Made by a program: the position numbers and the translations under genes. The notes under the pieces are model-generated. The model saw nothing but the letters and a program-made list of their open reading frames with translations. It was not told the DNA's origin and did no database searches. From a virus, in the IMG/VR virus record IMGVR_UViG_3300022542_000792, positions 1 to 64,000 of that record: a DNA stretch of 64,000 bases, one strand, 5' to 3'. Of the stretch, positions 1-7,254 are shown piece after piece. Each line of letters begins with the position of its first letter. Within the stretch, counting starts at the first letter, position 1.

Positions 1-786
1 ACGTTGACTGTGAGCATTAGCTGCAGCATCTCTTAATTCTGTAGCATTATGAGCTAATTCAAAAGAGCAAGGACAAGTTGAACTGTATGTGTAATTAGTT
101 GTTAAGTAAAACCTGAACTCTTTATAGTCTGGATCTTCATCAGAAGCGTGAAGATAAAAATCTGGTTTCTTGTGGTAACGACCTTCAAGTGTCACGTTAT
201 ATGCAATGTGTCCTTCTACCTTACGGAGGCTAACAGTTGATCCATCTTCAAGAACTTCATATAGTCCTTTTTCAATTTCTTCTTTTGTTAAAGGCAAGCG
301 AGTACGAAGTGCTTTCTGAGTCCAAGGATACTTAAACCGTAACTTACAGTATGCAGAGTTGCTGCCTTGCTTATATGCCATTTCTTCTAATGTTGACTTA
401 ATGCCATCAATAGTAAGGTGGTCCTTAATGTTATCATGCATTAACAAATACAAACGACTTAAATTTAATCCCTTTGCTTCTGGATCATCTAGTGAGCAAT
501 ACAAAGATGCTTCTGCTTGAAGGACTTGAGTGGCACCATCTCGACGCATAACAGTAATAGGTAAGTCTACTGGTGCAATTCCAACTTTTTGCAATGCAAC
601 TTTCTTACCAGGAATGATTGGGTCCGTTTGTGGGTCTGGTAATGAAGAATCTAATGGATAGAAGTCTTTATCATATCTAAAGATTAAATCATCCATCTTT
701 TCTGCATAATCAGTATAATTATATTCGCCAGTTGGTGCTTGATGATCTTTGCAGTTGTGTTCGGGTTTGTCGCAATGTTCAGACAT
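1..786 (-). CDS. folE2: GTP cyclohydrolase FolE2 (type I, FolE2 family), 3' end cut by window edge
   Basis: I translated this frame by hand; it is open from the ATG at 786 to the window edge (262 codons). FolE2 converts GTP to dihydroneopterin triphosphate, the first step to folate and to 7-deazaguanines. Family signatures seen: VDLPITVMRRDG near residue 85, an AEASLYCSL strand, KGLNLSRLYLLM (the KGxHMSRF site of FolE2), and near the end TCPCSFELAH followed by NAHSQR, matching the CPCS and GAHNQR motifs. The length agrees with a family of about 270-300 residues, so little is missing. The N-terminus has extra Cys and His residues. It is the only nucleotide-metabolism gene at this edge, so whether it serves folate or DNA modification depends on genes beyond the window. 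The family assignment is strong; the role is inferred. Confidence 0.85.
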   Translation of the reverse strand, partial: MSEHCDKPEHNCKDHQAPTGEYNYTDYAEKMDDLIFRYDKDFYPLDSSLPDPQTDPIIPGKKVALQKVGIAPVDLPITVMRRDGATQVLQAEASLYCSLDDPEAKGLNLSRLYLLMHDNIKDHLTIDGIKSTLEEMAYKQGSNSAYCKLRFKYPWTQKALRTRLPLTKEEIEKGLYEVLEDGSTVSLRKVEGHIAYNVTLEGRYHKKPDFYLHASDEDPDYKEFRFYLTTNYTYSSTCPCSFELAHNATELRDAAANAHSQR

Positions 787-811
787 TATTCTTCCTCTTT
801 ATTATTTTTCT

Positions 812-1384
812 TTATTTGTGATTATACGTTCTATCAAGAATAAATTCAACACGGTCATCTATATCCGCCATTGTTACTTGATAAAGTGATTTTTCATTTG
901 GGGCCATTAACCATGTATATTTTTTCATTACAAGGTCAACCATAGTACTGTAGTGTTGATTTGACCCTCTTACTCCATCATGTTCAACATCAAATATACC
1001 ACCTTCTATATAAAAAACTTTGGCGTATGATTGTTGGTACGATTTACAAGATTCGTAGTAGCCATTTAACCACTCACTATTAATATTATCTTTTCCTAAA
1101 CTAACCAATGCATATGTAAACAAGTCAGCGTATGTTCTTTCAGTAAACCACAGTTCATCTGATTGCATTGCATGCGCTTCATCTTTATATTTTCGAGCAA
1201 TAATTTCGTCTTGAAATCGTAAAGTCAAATCGCGATTGCTATTAACTTGTTCAAGAGTAACTCCCCAATCTGTTAAGATAGAACGAGAAGTTTTTCGTGA
1301 GACTATGTTATGACCTAATTCTTCTAATTTTTTTAGAACAGTGCTTTTACCAGCACCCTGTGAACCTGATATTGCTATTAACAT
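812..1384 (-). CDS. P-loop ATPase/kinase-like protein (AAA_28/NadR-like)
   Basis: The 190-residue protein opens with a beta strand and a clear Walker A motif, GSQGAGKST (residues 7-15), followed by an 'E...GH.IV..KTSR' segment typical of the small nucleotide-kinase-like ATPases placed in AAA_28/NadR-type families. I chose ATG 1384 over the in-frame GTG at 1393 because the sequence AGGTG, which includes that GTG, sits at ribosome-binding distance from the ATG. A near-perfect sigma-70 promoter (1410-1438) lies directly upstream, so it is an early gene. The substrate is unknown; phosphorylation of a nucleotide or cofactor is the family expectation, not something visible here. Confidence 0.7.
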   Translation of the reverse strand: MLIAISGSQGAGKSTVLKKLEELGHNIVSRKTSRSILTDWGVTLEQVNSNRDLTLRFQDEIIARKYKDEAHAMQSDELWFTERTYADLFTYALVSLGKDNINSEWLNGYYESCKSYQQSYAKVFYIEGGIFDVEHDGVRGSNQHYSTMVDLVMKKYTWLMAPNEKSLYQVTMADIDDRVEFILDRTYNHK

Positions 1385-1409
1385 ATTTTGCACCTATAAA
1401 TTTAAAATA

Positions 1410-1438
1410 ATTATACTGTATTAAAGATTAAATGTCAA
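1410..1438 (-). promoter_or_regulatory. Early sigma-70 promoter
   Basis: TTGACA at 1433-1438 and TATAAT at 1410-1415 are separated by 17 bases: a full consensus promoter reading into the P-loop gene, with about 20 bases of leader. Confidence 0.85.
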
Positions 1439-1860
1439 CCGAAATACATAATTGGGACAATCTCATCATACATAAATGTTTTACGGACCCCAAAGGTATG
1501 TCGCGAATCAGGTTTTATTCCAATATCAACAAGAATATTTAATACTTCTTCAACTACATCATCTGTTATTTCATCTTTGTCTATACACACCCTAACTGCA
1601 GAATCTTCCCCAATTTGAATAAATTCGTTAACAAAAATTTCACCCGAATTCATTATTCGTTTTGCTTTTTCATTCAACCCCTCATCGGTTTGGTCCCAAG
1701 CTTTATCATACACACGTTCAAGATATTCAGATTTGAGTGTTACTATAGTTACATCTTCAAACCACTCTCGTTCTGCTTCTGCTTCAAAGACAAGTTCGGG
1801 CCAATTGATTTTTGATATCTTTTCTTTCAGACTACGTTTGTTCATTAGCTGGTTCATCAT
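1435..1860 (-). CDS. Hypothetical protein, 141 aa
   Basis: Not recognised. It is an acidic alpha/beta protein with an N-terminal Met-rich start (MMNQLMNKR) followed by a charged 'EKISKINWPELVFEAEAEREWFED' type helix. The first ATG (1860) has GAGAG upstream; an alternative ATG lies at 1845. It overlaps the end of the preceding gene by 29 bases, suggesting translational coupling in a three-gene early cluster (2457 down to 1435). The -35 box of the next gene's promoter lies at its stop codon. Confidence 0.6.
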   Translation of the reverse strand: MMNQLMNKRSLKEKISKINWPELVFEAEAEREWFEDVTIVTLKSEYLERVYDKAWDQTDEGLNEKAKRIMNSGEIFVNEFIQIGEDSAVRVCIDKDEITDDVVEEVLNILVDIGIKPDSRHTFGVRKTFMYDEIVPIMYFG

Positions 1861-2239
1861 TACTACTCTCTATTCGGTTTAATCGTTCTAACCGCATAAT
1901 CATATCGGCTAATTTTTCATTATTTTTTCGTATCTTTTTCAAGTACAAATCTTTTTTTGGTTTAGTTTTTGCTGTATCAATTTTTTCTTTATACATTTTT
2001 GAAATTGTAACAAGACGCTGAACTTCTAGCAATACTAAATCTTTTATTGTTGGTTCAGTTGGAGGTGCTTTGTGGTCTATGTGACCAGGTGTCCCAACAT
2101 TTACTACTTCATCATAAGTAATTTCTACTGGGTCATTGATAACGAGTTCAGGTTCGGGTGTTTTGTATACTCTACCTGGATGACTCTTTTCTTCTGCTTG
2201 CATAAAGATGCTATCTACTGTTTCTTTTTCTTCGCTCAT
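1832..2239 (-). CDS. Hypothetical protein, 135 aa
   Basis: Not recognised. The N-terminal half is acidic and Pro-rich (EPELVINDPVEITYDEV), and the C-terminal half is a Lys/Arg-rich helix likely to form a coiled coil (roughly residues 65-125). Its ATG overlaps the TGA of the gene upstream (ATGA at 2236-2239), a standard coupled arrangement. Second gene of the cluster driven from 2482-2510. Confidence 0.6.
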   Translation of the reverse strand: MSEEKETVDSIFMQAEEKSHPGRVYKTPEPELVINDPVEITYDEVVNVGTPGHIDHKAPPTEPTIKDLVLLEVQRLVTISKMYKEKIDTAKTKPKKDLYLKKIRKNNEKLADMIMRLERLNRIESSNDEPANEQT

Positions 2240-2457
2240 ACTACCACCGTGTGATTATCGCCTGCTGATTTAGTTGCAATTATTTCATTGCATCTGTCTA
2301 TGCCTCTTTGCAGTTGTTGAAGCATAGGTAAGTTATTCATGTTCGCTGCTGTCATTGCACGAGTTTGTAAAATTGAAAGCTGGTCATATAGTTCGTTGAG
2401 TTGCATTTCTTCCCAACGTTCAGCTTGAACTTCATTGTGGTTATTTTCTTCAGACAT
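2236..2457 (-). CDS. Hypothetical small protein, 73 aa
   Basis: Not recognised. It is predicted almost wholly helical with Gln/Leu-rich heptads (LNELYDQLSILQTRAM), compatible with a small coiled-coil protein. It has a strong ribosome site (GGAGGA) and is the first gene behind the early promoter at 2482-2510. Confidence 0.6.
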   Translation of the reverse strand: MSEENNHNEVQAERWEEMQLNELYDQLSILQTRAMTAANMNNLPMLQQLQRGIDRCNEIIATKSAGDNHTVVV

Positions 2458-2481
2458 ATAAAATCCTCCATATGGTATAGG

Positions 2482-2510
2482 ATTATATAGTATTTTGGGG
2501 GGTGAGTCAA
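2482..2510 (-). promoter_or_regulatory. Early sigma-70 promoter
   Basis: TTGACT (2505-2510), 17-base spacer with a C-rich run, TATAAT (2482-2487). Drives the small-gene cluster ending at 1435. Confidence 0.8.
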
Positions 2511-2524
2511 CTAAAATTTAGTTG

Positions 2525-3058
2525 TTATTGAGGTAATCCAAATATTGCCAACCATTGAACATTACCCGAAGTCCATAATTCATATGTTTGGGTTTCGTCT
2601 TCTGATTTCATTTTGTTTTTAGGAATATCTGTTCCTGCAAGAATATCTCTACGTATTTCAAGCTCATCTTTGACTTTATCATTTAACTTATACAACCAAA
2701 GTTCTTCATACGTGCCTTCTTCGTCTTTACGTTTGTACACGAGGTGAGCGCTTTTTACTTTGCGGATAACGCCTTGTTTGTTAGGATCTTCTGGTTCATC
2801 TTCTGGTTCATCTTCCATTCCCATATCAAGATCATCTTCTGGTTCATCTTCCATTCCCATATCAAGATCATCTTCCATATCAAGATCATCTTCCGTATCA
2901 AGTTCGTCACCCATATCAAGATCATCTTCCTGATTTTCTGTAGATTCTTCTTCTTCAGGGGCAATGTTCATCATACGCTTACCCCACACAGTAGGAATCG
3001 CAGTTTCATCTAAATTGAGTTGAGTTAAATATTTTTTGAATGACAGTGGCTTAGCCAT
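2525..3058 (-). CDS. Late acidic-repeat protein, 177 aa
   Basis: Function unknown. The N-terminus MAKPLSFKKYLTQL resembles the FKxYL starts of other late proteins here and may be a head-targeting signal. Residues about 35-95 are an Asp/Glu tract built from repeats of DDLDMEDD and GMEDEPED, encoded by a perfect 36-base tandem duplication. The C-terminal about 80 residues look like a compact folded domain (VIRKVKSAHLVYKRKDEEGT). A late promoter at 3086-3093 and a good AGGAG site precede the ATG. Packaging inside the capsid is possible but inferred. Confidence 0.7.
   Translation of the reverse strand: MAKPLSFKKYLTQLNLDETAIPTVWGKRMMNIAPEEEESTENQEDDLDMGDELDTEDDLDMEDDLDMGMEDEPEDDLDMGMEDEPEDEPEDPNKQGVIRKVKSAHLVYKRKDEEGTYEELWLYKLNDKVKDELEIRRDILAGTDIPKNKMKSEDETQTYELWTSGNVQWLAIFGLPQ
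2791..2930. repeat. Tandem coding repeats (36-base unit) in acidic tract
   Basis: Positions 2803-2838 and 2839-2874 are identical 36-base units, flanked by partial copies. They encode the DLDMGMEDEPED unit on the minus strand. Perfect identity suggests recent slippage or ongoing length variation. Confidence 0.85.
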
Positions 3059-3085
3059 ATAAATCTCCTAATACATATGATAATG

Positions 3086-3093
3086 TATTTATG
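3086..3093 (-). promoter_or_regulatory. T4-type late promoter (CATAAATA)
   Basis: CATAAATA about 28 bases upstream of the ATG at 3058. Confidence 0.65.
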
Positions 3094-3111
3094 ACACTCA
3101 CATTTTAGAGG

Positions 3112-3119
3112 TATAAATA
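3112..3119 (+). promoter_or_regulatory. T4-type late promoter (TATAAATA)
   Basis: Perfect TATAAATA on the plus strand, 30 bases before the ATG at 3149; divergent from the late promoter at 3086. Confidence 0.75.
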
Positions 3120-3148
3120 GTACATACACCTAAAAGGAATAACCGAAT

Positions 3149-3607
3149 ATGGTAGCAAAGAAACGATCAAAACGCGGTAATCAAGTACCTCTCATAGTTG
3201 AACCACATCCAGCAGATTATGATGGTTACCCATTTATAACTCTAATACAATACCGCGACCAACACGTTTTGTCAATTATAGACAATTCCACAGATAAAAA
3301 TATAAAAGCATTTATTCTTGATTTGTGTGGACCTGAACGAGTAAACGAAGAAGTAATTATAAGTATAGCTGCTGAATGGTATGAAAAAAGTGAATTTAGT
3401 TATCCATTGTCTATTGAATTTTCAAGGAGAGGAATGTCTAATGATGTTTCTGGTATTCTTCGGACATATAATATAGATTTTGTCACTCGTGTAATTGGTC
3501 CTCTACCAAATTTTCCAATGGATGAGACGAAGAGTGTAAAGCGCCGTAGACGTAAAGCAATTTCTTCTAATATAGAAATCCACAAAAAAGTAGTGGTATT
3601 AAGATAA
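3149..3607 (+). CDS. Hypothetical late protein, 152 aa
   Basis: Not recognised. It has basic termini (MVAKKRSKRG at the start, KSVKRRRRKAI near residue 132) around a mixed alpha/beta core, suggesting contact with nucleic acid or a virion surface. It is an isolated plus-strand gene among minus-strand genes, with its own late promoter and an AAAGGA ribosome site. It ends head-to-head with the next minus-strand gene without a gap. Confidence 0.65.
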   Translation: MVAKKRSKRGNQVPLIVEPHPADYDGYPFITLIQYRDQHVLSIIDNSTDKNIKAFILDLCGPERVNEEVIISIAAEWYEKSEFSYPLSIEFSRRGMSNDVSGILRTYNIDFVTRVIGPLPNFPMDETKSVKRRRRKAISSNIEIHKKVVVLR

Positions 3608-4171
3608 TTAGAACGTACTAATAAGTTCGTTTAAGTGATCCAGAATCCACGCATCAGGATCACCAGTACGAGCTTTTTGAATACCATATGGCATATCACC
3701 ACTGTTAGCAAAGTAATTATATAATTTATCATATAATGGACTTTCCATATCTAATTCTTTTTTGTCTTGTTCAATAGCAACGATGTCTTTCTTTTCTGCA
3801 TCTGAAAATTGAGTATTTGCAGCTTCGTTGATTTGATTATTTAATGATTTTATTAAAGATTCCATTGGTTCTTTTCCTTCTTCGTATGCGAATTTGTTGC
3901 CTTCTTCTGTCAACTCACCCATATCATCTATGAGATTTGAATCTTTCATAATCTTCTCACCTTCTGGAGTTAATGCAGCATATCCATCACGGTATTCAAT
4001 CAATCCAAGTTTGACTAATAAATCACGAGCTGTAACAAGTGCTCGTCCCTTTGATATTTCTTCTGCAGCTAACACTTCTGTGGCTGAAGCAACAATTCTT
4101 GTCATCACCTTTTTCTGGTTTTCTGTTAGACGGACGGTAGTAAGAGTGCGTTTTTCGTTGATTATATTCAT
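3608..4171 (-). CDS. Hypothetical late protein, 187 aa (possible winged-helix region)
   Basis: Not assigned to a family. Residues about 10-75 (TENQKKVMTRIVASATEVLA, then LLVKLGLIEYRDGYAALTPE) look like a winged helix-turn-helix: helices followed by a hairpin ending 'ALTPEGEKIM', as in MarR-like folds. The rest is helical. The frame extends to a GTG at 4204, but I prefer ATG 4171, which lies exactly 5 bases after the late promoter CATAAATA (4177-4184) and has no Shine-Dalgarno sequence, as for a leaderless mRNA. A role in DNA binding is inferred from the fold guess only. Confidence 0.55.
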   Translation of the reverse strand: MNIINEKRTLTTVRLTENQKKVMTRIVASATEVLAAEEISKGRALVTARDLLVKLGLIEYRDGYAALTPEGEKIMKDSNLIDDMGELTEEGNKFAYEEGKEPMESLIKSLNNQINEAANTQFSDAEKKDIVAIEQDKKELDMESPLYDKLYNYFANSGDMPYGIQKARTGDPDAWILDHLNELISTF

Positions 4172-4176
4172 AGAAG

Positions 4177-4184
4177 TATTTATG
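4177..4184 (-). promoter_or_regulatory. Late promoter placed for a leaderless mRNA
   Basis: CATAAATA ends 5 bases before the ATG at 4171, so a T4-type late start site would coincide with the A of the ATG. Confidence 0.55.
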
Positions 4185-4190
4185 ATAGTA

Positions 4191-4766
4191 TTATAATATC
4201 CCACCTTTGATTAAATGCAATTGCAATACAATCGTCAGAGCATACGATATTGCGTGACTTTTCTTAAAATAATACTGGTCATCATCAGGTTTTCTATATA
4301 ATTCTTGTCTTATCAATTCTTTATTTTTTGGATATGCATTCAAAAGTTGTCGTTTTGCTGGTCTAATTAACGAAATTGCATCCGCTAATTCTTGCACAGA
4401 TGTTGGTTTAACTATGCTCAATACTTTATAATGTCTGTGGATTTGAAATAGTTTACCAACAACTTCTTCATCTTGCAATAATGACCAATCTGGTTCTATT
4501 TTAACAAGAGCACGAATTTCATCTTTATTGTCAAAGTTATCAAGAATTGATAAGTGAAGGAAATCAATTTTAAAGTATCCTAACTCTTCTGCTTGTTCAT
4601 ATGGAATGGAAGCAAGTCCAGTTATTTTATCTTTTGGAATATGTTGGAAGTATGCACCGACTGGATGTTTTTTGAGTTGTCCATCCTTAACCATAGAAGC
4701 ACGAACTGCTTCATCAAAGTAGTCAAGAGGGTCAAAATCTGAGTTGAAATCAATGTCAATATCCAT
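4191..4766 (-). CDS. DnaE-like (C-family DNA polymerase) palm fragment with catalytic Asp motifs
   Basis: This 191-residue protein starts MDIDIDF, matching the PDxDxDF catalytic motif of DnaE (D2, D4, D6 against E. coli D401, D403, D405). GYFKIDFLHLSILDNF (D68) matches VKFDFLGLRTL, the third catalytic Asp (D555). KHPVGAYF resembles KHAGGVVI, LQDEEVVGKLFQI resembles LQRSETTAVFQL, and KKSHAISYAL (residues 168-177) resembles the NKSHSAAYAL finger motif. So it is a condensed palm/fingers region lacking the PHP, beta-binding and tau-binding domains. The complementary GRGS half is encoded at 17487-18029. An early promoter places the start site at the ATG. Polymerase activity is unproven; it could be a regulatory or vestigial protein. 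Confidence 0.65.
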   Translation of the reverse strand: MDIDIDFNSDFDPLDYFDEAVRASMVKDGQLKKHPVGAYFQHIPKDKITGLASIPYEQAEELGYFKIDFLHLSILDNFDNKDEIRALVKIEPDWSLLQDEEVVGKLFQIHRHYKVLSIVKPTSVQELADAISLIRPAKRQLLNAYPKNKELIRQELYRKPDDDQYYFKKSHAISYALTIVLQLHLIKGGIL

Positions 4767-4772
4767 ACATTA

Positions 4773-4801
4773 ATTATACACGGATATTTTGGGTTAGACA
4801 A
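4773..4801 (-). promoter_or_regulatory. Early sigma-70 promoter, leaderless spacing
   Basis: TTGTCT (4796-4801), 17-base spacer, TATAAT (4773-4778). The ATG at 4766 begins 7 bases beyond the -10 box and no ribosome site precedes it, so the transcript would start at or next to the AUG. Confidence 0.75.
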
Positions 4802-6424
4802 CTACACTGCTTGTAATGAGGTAATCGCTTGATTCTTAATAGTTTCAACTTCTTCATCAGTAGTAGCTGAACCTATATTCATTTTAGCTCGTAATCTAAT
4901 TTCTTCTATTTGAGCATTTACTGCAATCCATTGTGATTTTCTTGCAAGAATACCATCAACGACTTCATCAGTTGTTTTACCTGTTCCATTTACCTCTGCA
5001 CGAAGGAGAGGAAATGTTGATAGTTCAGTTGCACCATCAGCAATATAATCTGTAGCTTCATCAACTTTTTCAGCATATAATGCTTCTTGACCAGGAACGA
5101 TAGTATTAGTTTTAGCTCGTATTGTAGAAGCAACTTCATCTATTTCTTGTTTAGCCCATACCTTATGTTCATCAAGGTTGACTGGTACTGGTTCTGGAGC
5201 AGCAATTGGTTCTGGCTCTGGTAAATGTTTTTGTACTTCTATTGCAACTAAATCTATAACAACTTGCTCATCAATAATTGCTGTAGTTGAAGTTTGAGGG
5301 AACCTATTAAAATATTCTTGAATTCCAACCGTAACTAAATGATTGACAGCTGCTTCATCAATAGTTTCAGCTATTGTATTAATCGGTGCGACAACAGGTA
5401 TGTTTGCAATCTGTTCAGCAATCATTTTATTAACTGATTGGACATCTACTTCTGGTTTAGTAAGTTCTTGTCTTGTAATTTCATCTGCAACCAGTTGATT
5501 AACTACTTCAGCAGTCATTTCTGGTTGTGCAATTATTACTTCTGGTTGTTCAGTTGGTATTTTATCAAGCTCTGCAATGACTATTTCTGTAACTGTTTTT
5601 TCATCAAGAATTAGAGCATTGTCTCGTAAATGTTTTGCAACAAGATATTTGACAGCTTCTTCATCAACCGTTTCAACTACAGTATTGATTGGTTCAAACT
5701 CAGGTATATTTGCAATCTGTTCAGCAATCATTTGATTGACTGATTGTACATTTACTTCAGGCTTAGTAAGTTCTTGTCTTGTAATTTCATTAGCAATCAT
5801 TTGATTAACTGACTGTTCGGTTACTTCAGGCTTAGTAAGTTCTTGTCTTGCAATTTCATCAGCAATTAGTTGATTAACTATTTGTGTAGTCACTTCTGGT
5901 CTTTTATCAAATTCTGCAACAACTAATTTTTCAACTGTTTTTTCATCAAGAATTGATGGTGGTGCTGGTGCACGGATTCGTAGTTCTTCTGCAACGAAAT
6001 ATCTAACCGCTTGTTCGTCAATCTTCTCAACTATACGATTGACTGGAGCGATAGTAGGTATATTTGCAATTTTCTCAGTAATCATTTCATTAACTGATTG
6101 TTTAGTTACTTCTGGTTTAGTAAGTTCTTGTCTTACAATTTCTTTGTTGATGATTTTTTTAATATCATTTTCATTTATGGTTGGAGCAGGAGCTGGTTGT
6201 AATGCTAATCGTTTAGCAACTAACTTATTGACAGTTTCTTCATCCATAGTTGGCCGTAAAGCTAACTGTTTATCAATTAACCTATTCATAAGTGCAGGGT
6301 CAATTTCTTTAACAATTTCCTTTTCGACAATTTTTTCTTGGATGATAGCTTTATCTTGAAGATGAATTATAATGTCATCTAATGAAATTCCAAGTTGTTC
6401 TAGCCGTATTGGTTTTTGTGCCAT
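4802..6424 (-). CDS. Helical-repeat virion/tail-fibre-associated protein, 540 aa
   Basis: Residues about 20-400 consist of imperfect repeats with the cores RQELTKPEV, QSVNQMIAEQIANIP, VDEEAVKYLVA and LDEKTVTEIVIAE, each a short helix ended by Pro, giving a long rod-like helical array. The C-terminal about 110 residues (ALYAEKVDEATDYI, FPLLRAEV, TDEVVDGILARKSQW, IEEIRLRAKMNI) match a domain I know from C-termini of phage tail proteins and fibre-assembly proteins. It lies directly downstream of four fibre/virion genes with 12 bases between, so it is probably co-transcribed with them late. A spacer or chaperone for fibres is the likely role (inferred). Confidence 0.6.
   Translation of the reverse strand: MAQKPIRLEQLGISLDDIIIHLQDKAIIQEKIVEKEIVKEIDPALMNRLIDKQLALRPTMDEETVNKLVAKRLALQPAPAPTINENDIKKIINKEIVRQELTKPEVTKQSVNEMITEKIANIPTIAPVNRIVEKIDEQAVRYFVAEELRIRAPAPPSILDEKTVEKLVVAEFDKRPEVTTQIVNQLIADEIARQELTKPEVTEQSVNQMIANEITRQELTKPEVNVQSVNQMIAEQIANIPEFEPINTVVETVDEEAVKYLVAKHLRDNALILDEKTVTEIVIAELDKIPTEQPEVIIAQPEMTAEVVNQLVADEITRQELTKPEVDVQSVNKMIAEQIANIPVVAPINTIAETIDEAAVNHLVTVGIQEYFNRFPQTSTTAIIDEQVVIDLVAIEVQKHLPEPEPIAAPEPVPVNLDEHKVWAKQEIDEVASTIRAKTNTIVPGQEALYAEKVDEATDYIADGATELSTFPLLRAEVNGTGKTTDEVVDGILARKSQWIAVNAQIEEIRLRAKMNIGSATTDEEVETIKNQAITSLQAV
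5440..6140. repeat. Dispersed coding repeats of about 20 residues
   Basis: The block encoding RQELTKPEV and QSVNxMI occurs four times (near 5440, 5750, 5815 and 6100) with strong DNA identity, for example 'gtaagttcttgtctt' in every copy. Confidence 0.75.
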
Positions 6425-6436
6425 TATGTTATCCTA

Positions 6437-7219
6437 TTATGGAACCTTAGGAAATGGTTGATTTCTTTCTGTGGTAAATGATCCATCAGATTGATAATGA
6501 AAATCTACATACATCAAGATTGCATCACTACCAAAAGTATCATTTGTAGAATCACGGAATATACGAAACATTATAATCGTATCTGGCTCAACATTTGTTC
6601 CATCAATTATGTTATTGATTGTAGGTGAACCAGTACCAAGTCCAGCTTCTATTAGGTGATGTATGTACTGAGCATCAGCAGCTTGTTCAAAATAAATTGT
6701 CGTAGAAGCTGGAAATGCTTCTTGATTATATCCCTTTGCAATAGTAAATTCTAACCCCCAACGAACAAACCCAGTTGGTGCTGCATTATCATGTGTCCAG
6801 TGTATATGTGGATATAAATTTGTACCAATAACATAATCATGTAATATATGAACACTCGACCATGCTTGTTCAAGTGAAGTTGGATCAAATCCCCAACCTC
6901 TAATATTGTCACGTATTGTTACAAGATCGGGTGATGTTCCAGGAGCGCCGACGTCAATATTTGAAGCAGAAGCTAAATAATCATTCCACCCCCAATTTGT
7001 CCCTGTTGTGCTTTTTGGTTTTGAAATCCAATTTGTTCCATCAAATATATATTCACCACCAATATAAGTTACAAATGATGGGGATCCTCCAACGATATCC
7101 GTTGTTAAAAAAAACTGCTTGCCAGTGGCAGGTGCACCAGGAAAGGAAGTTCCAGATTCTAATATGTTCTCGAATGTGCTTTCGTCTACTTGAAATCCTG
7201 CAATTGGTGGTTGTGCCAT
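6437..7219 (-). CDS. Virion structural protein (fibre/decoration type), 260 aa
   Basis: Beta-rich protein. The N-terminal region has GKQFFLTTDIVG and a GGEYIFDGTNWISKP unit like those in phage fibres. The C-terminal region has LYPHIHWTHDN, VRWGLEFTIAKGYN and MYVDFHYQSDG, a pattern I associate with phage virion proteins of unknown detailed function ('HPHIHW' type). It has a late promoter at 7245-7252 and a GGAGAA ribosome site. Part of the minus-strand fibre block 12241 down to 4802. No enzymatic motif is visible. Confidence 0.65.
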   Translation of the reverse strand: MAQPPIAGFQVDESTFENILESGTSFPGAPATGKQFFLTTDIVGGSPSFVTYIGGEYIFDGTNWISKPKSTTGTNWGWNDYLASASNIDVGAPGTSPDLVTIRDNIRGWGFDPTSLEQAWSSVHILHDYVIGTNLYPHIHWTHDNAAPTGFVRWGLEFTIAKGYNQEAFPASTTIYFEQAADAQYIHHLIEAGLGTGSPTINNIIDGTNVEPDTIIMFRIFRDSTNDTFGSDAILMYVDFHYQSDGSFTTERNQPFPKVP

Positions 7220-7244
7220 TTATATATTCTCCATATTTTCTAAT

Positions 7245-7252
7245 TATTTATA
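7245..7252 (-). promoter_or_regulatory. T4-type late promoter (TATAAATA)
   Basis: Perfect match, 25 bases upstream of the ATG at 7219, in the short gap after the 507-residue fibre gene. Confidence 0.75.
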
Positions 7253-7254
7253 TA

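Noticed and set aside
1615-2254. Plus-strand open frames of 60-69 codons
   Set aside because: Antisense shadows of the coupled minus-strand genes; Phe/Ser/Ile-rich translations without ribosome sites.
3061-3120. Divergent sigma-70 promoter pair between 3058 and 3149
   Set aside because: Only late elements (CATAAATA and TATAAATA) match; no paired -35/-10 boxes at 16-18 spacing.
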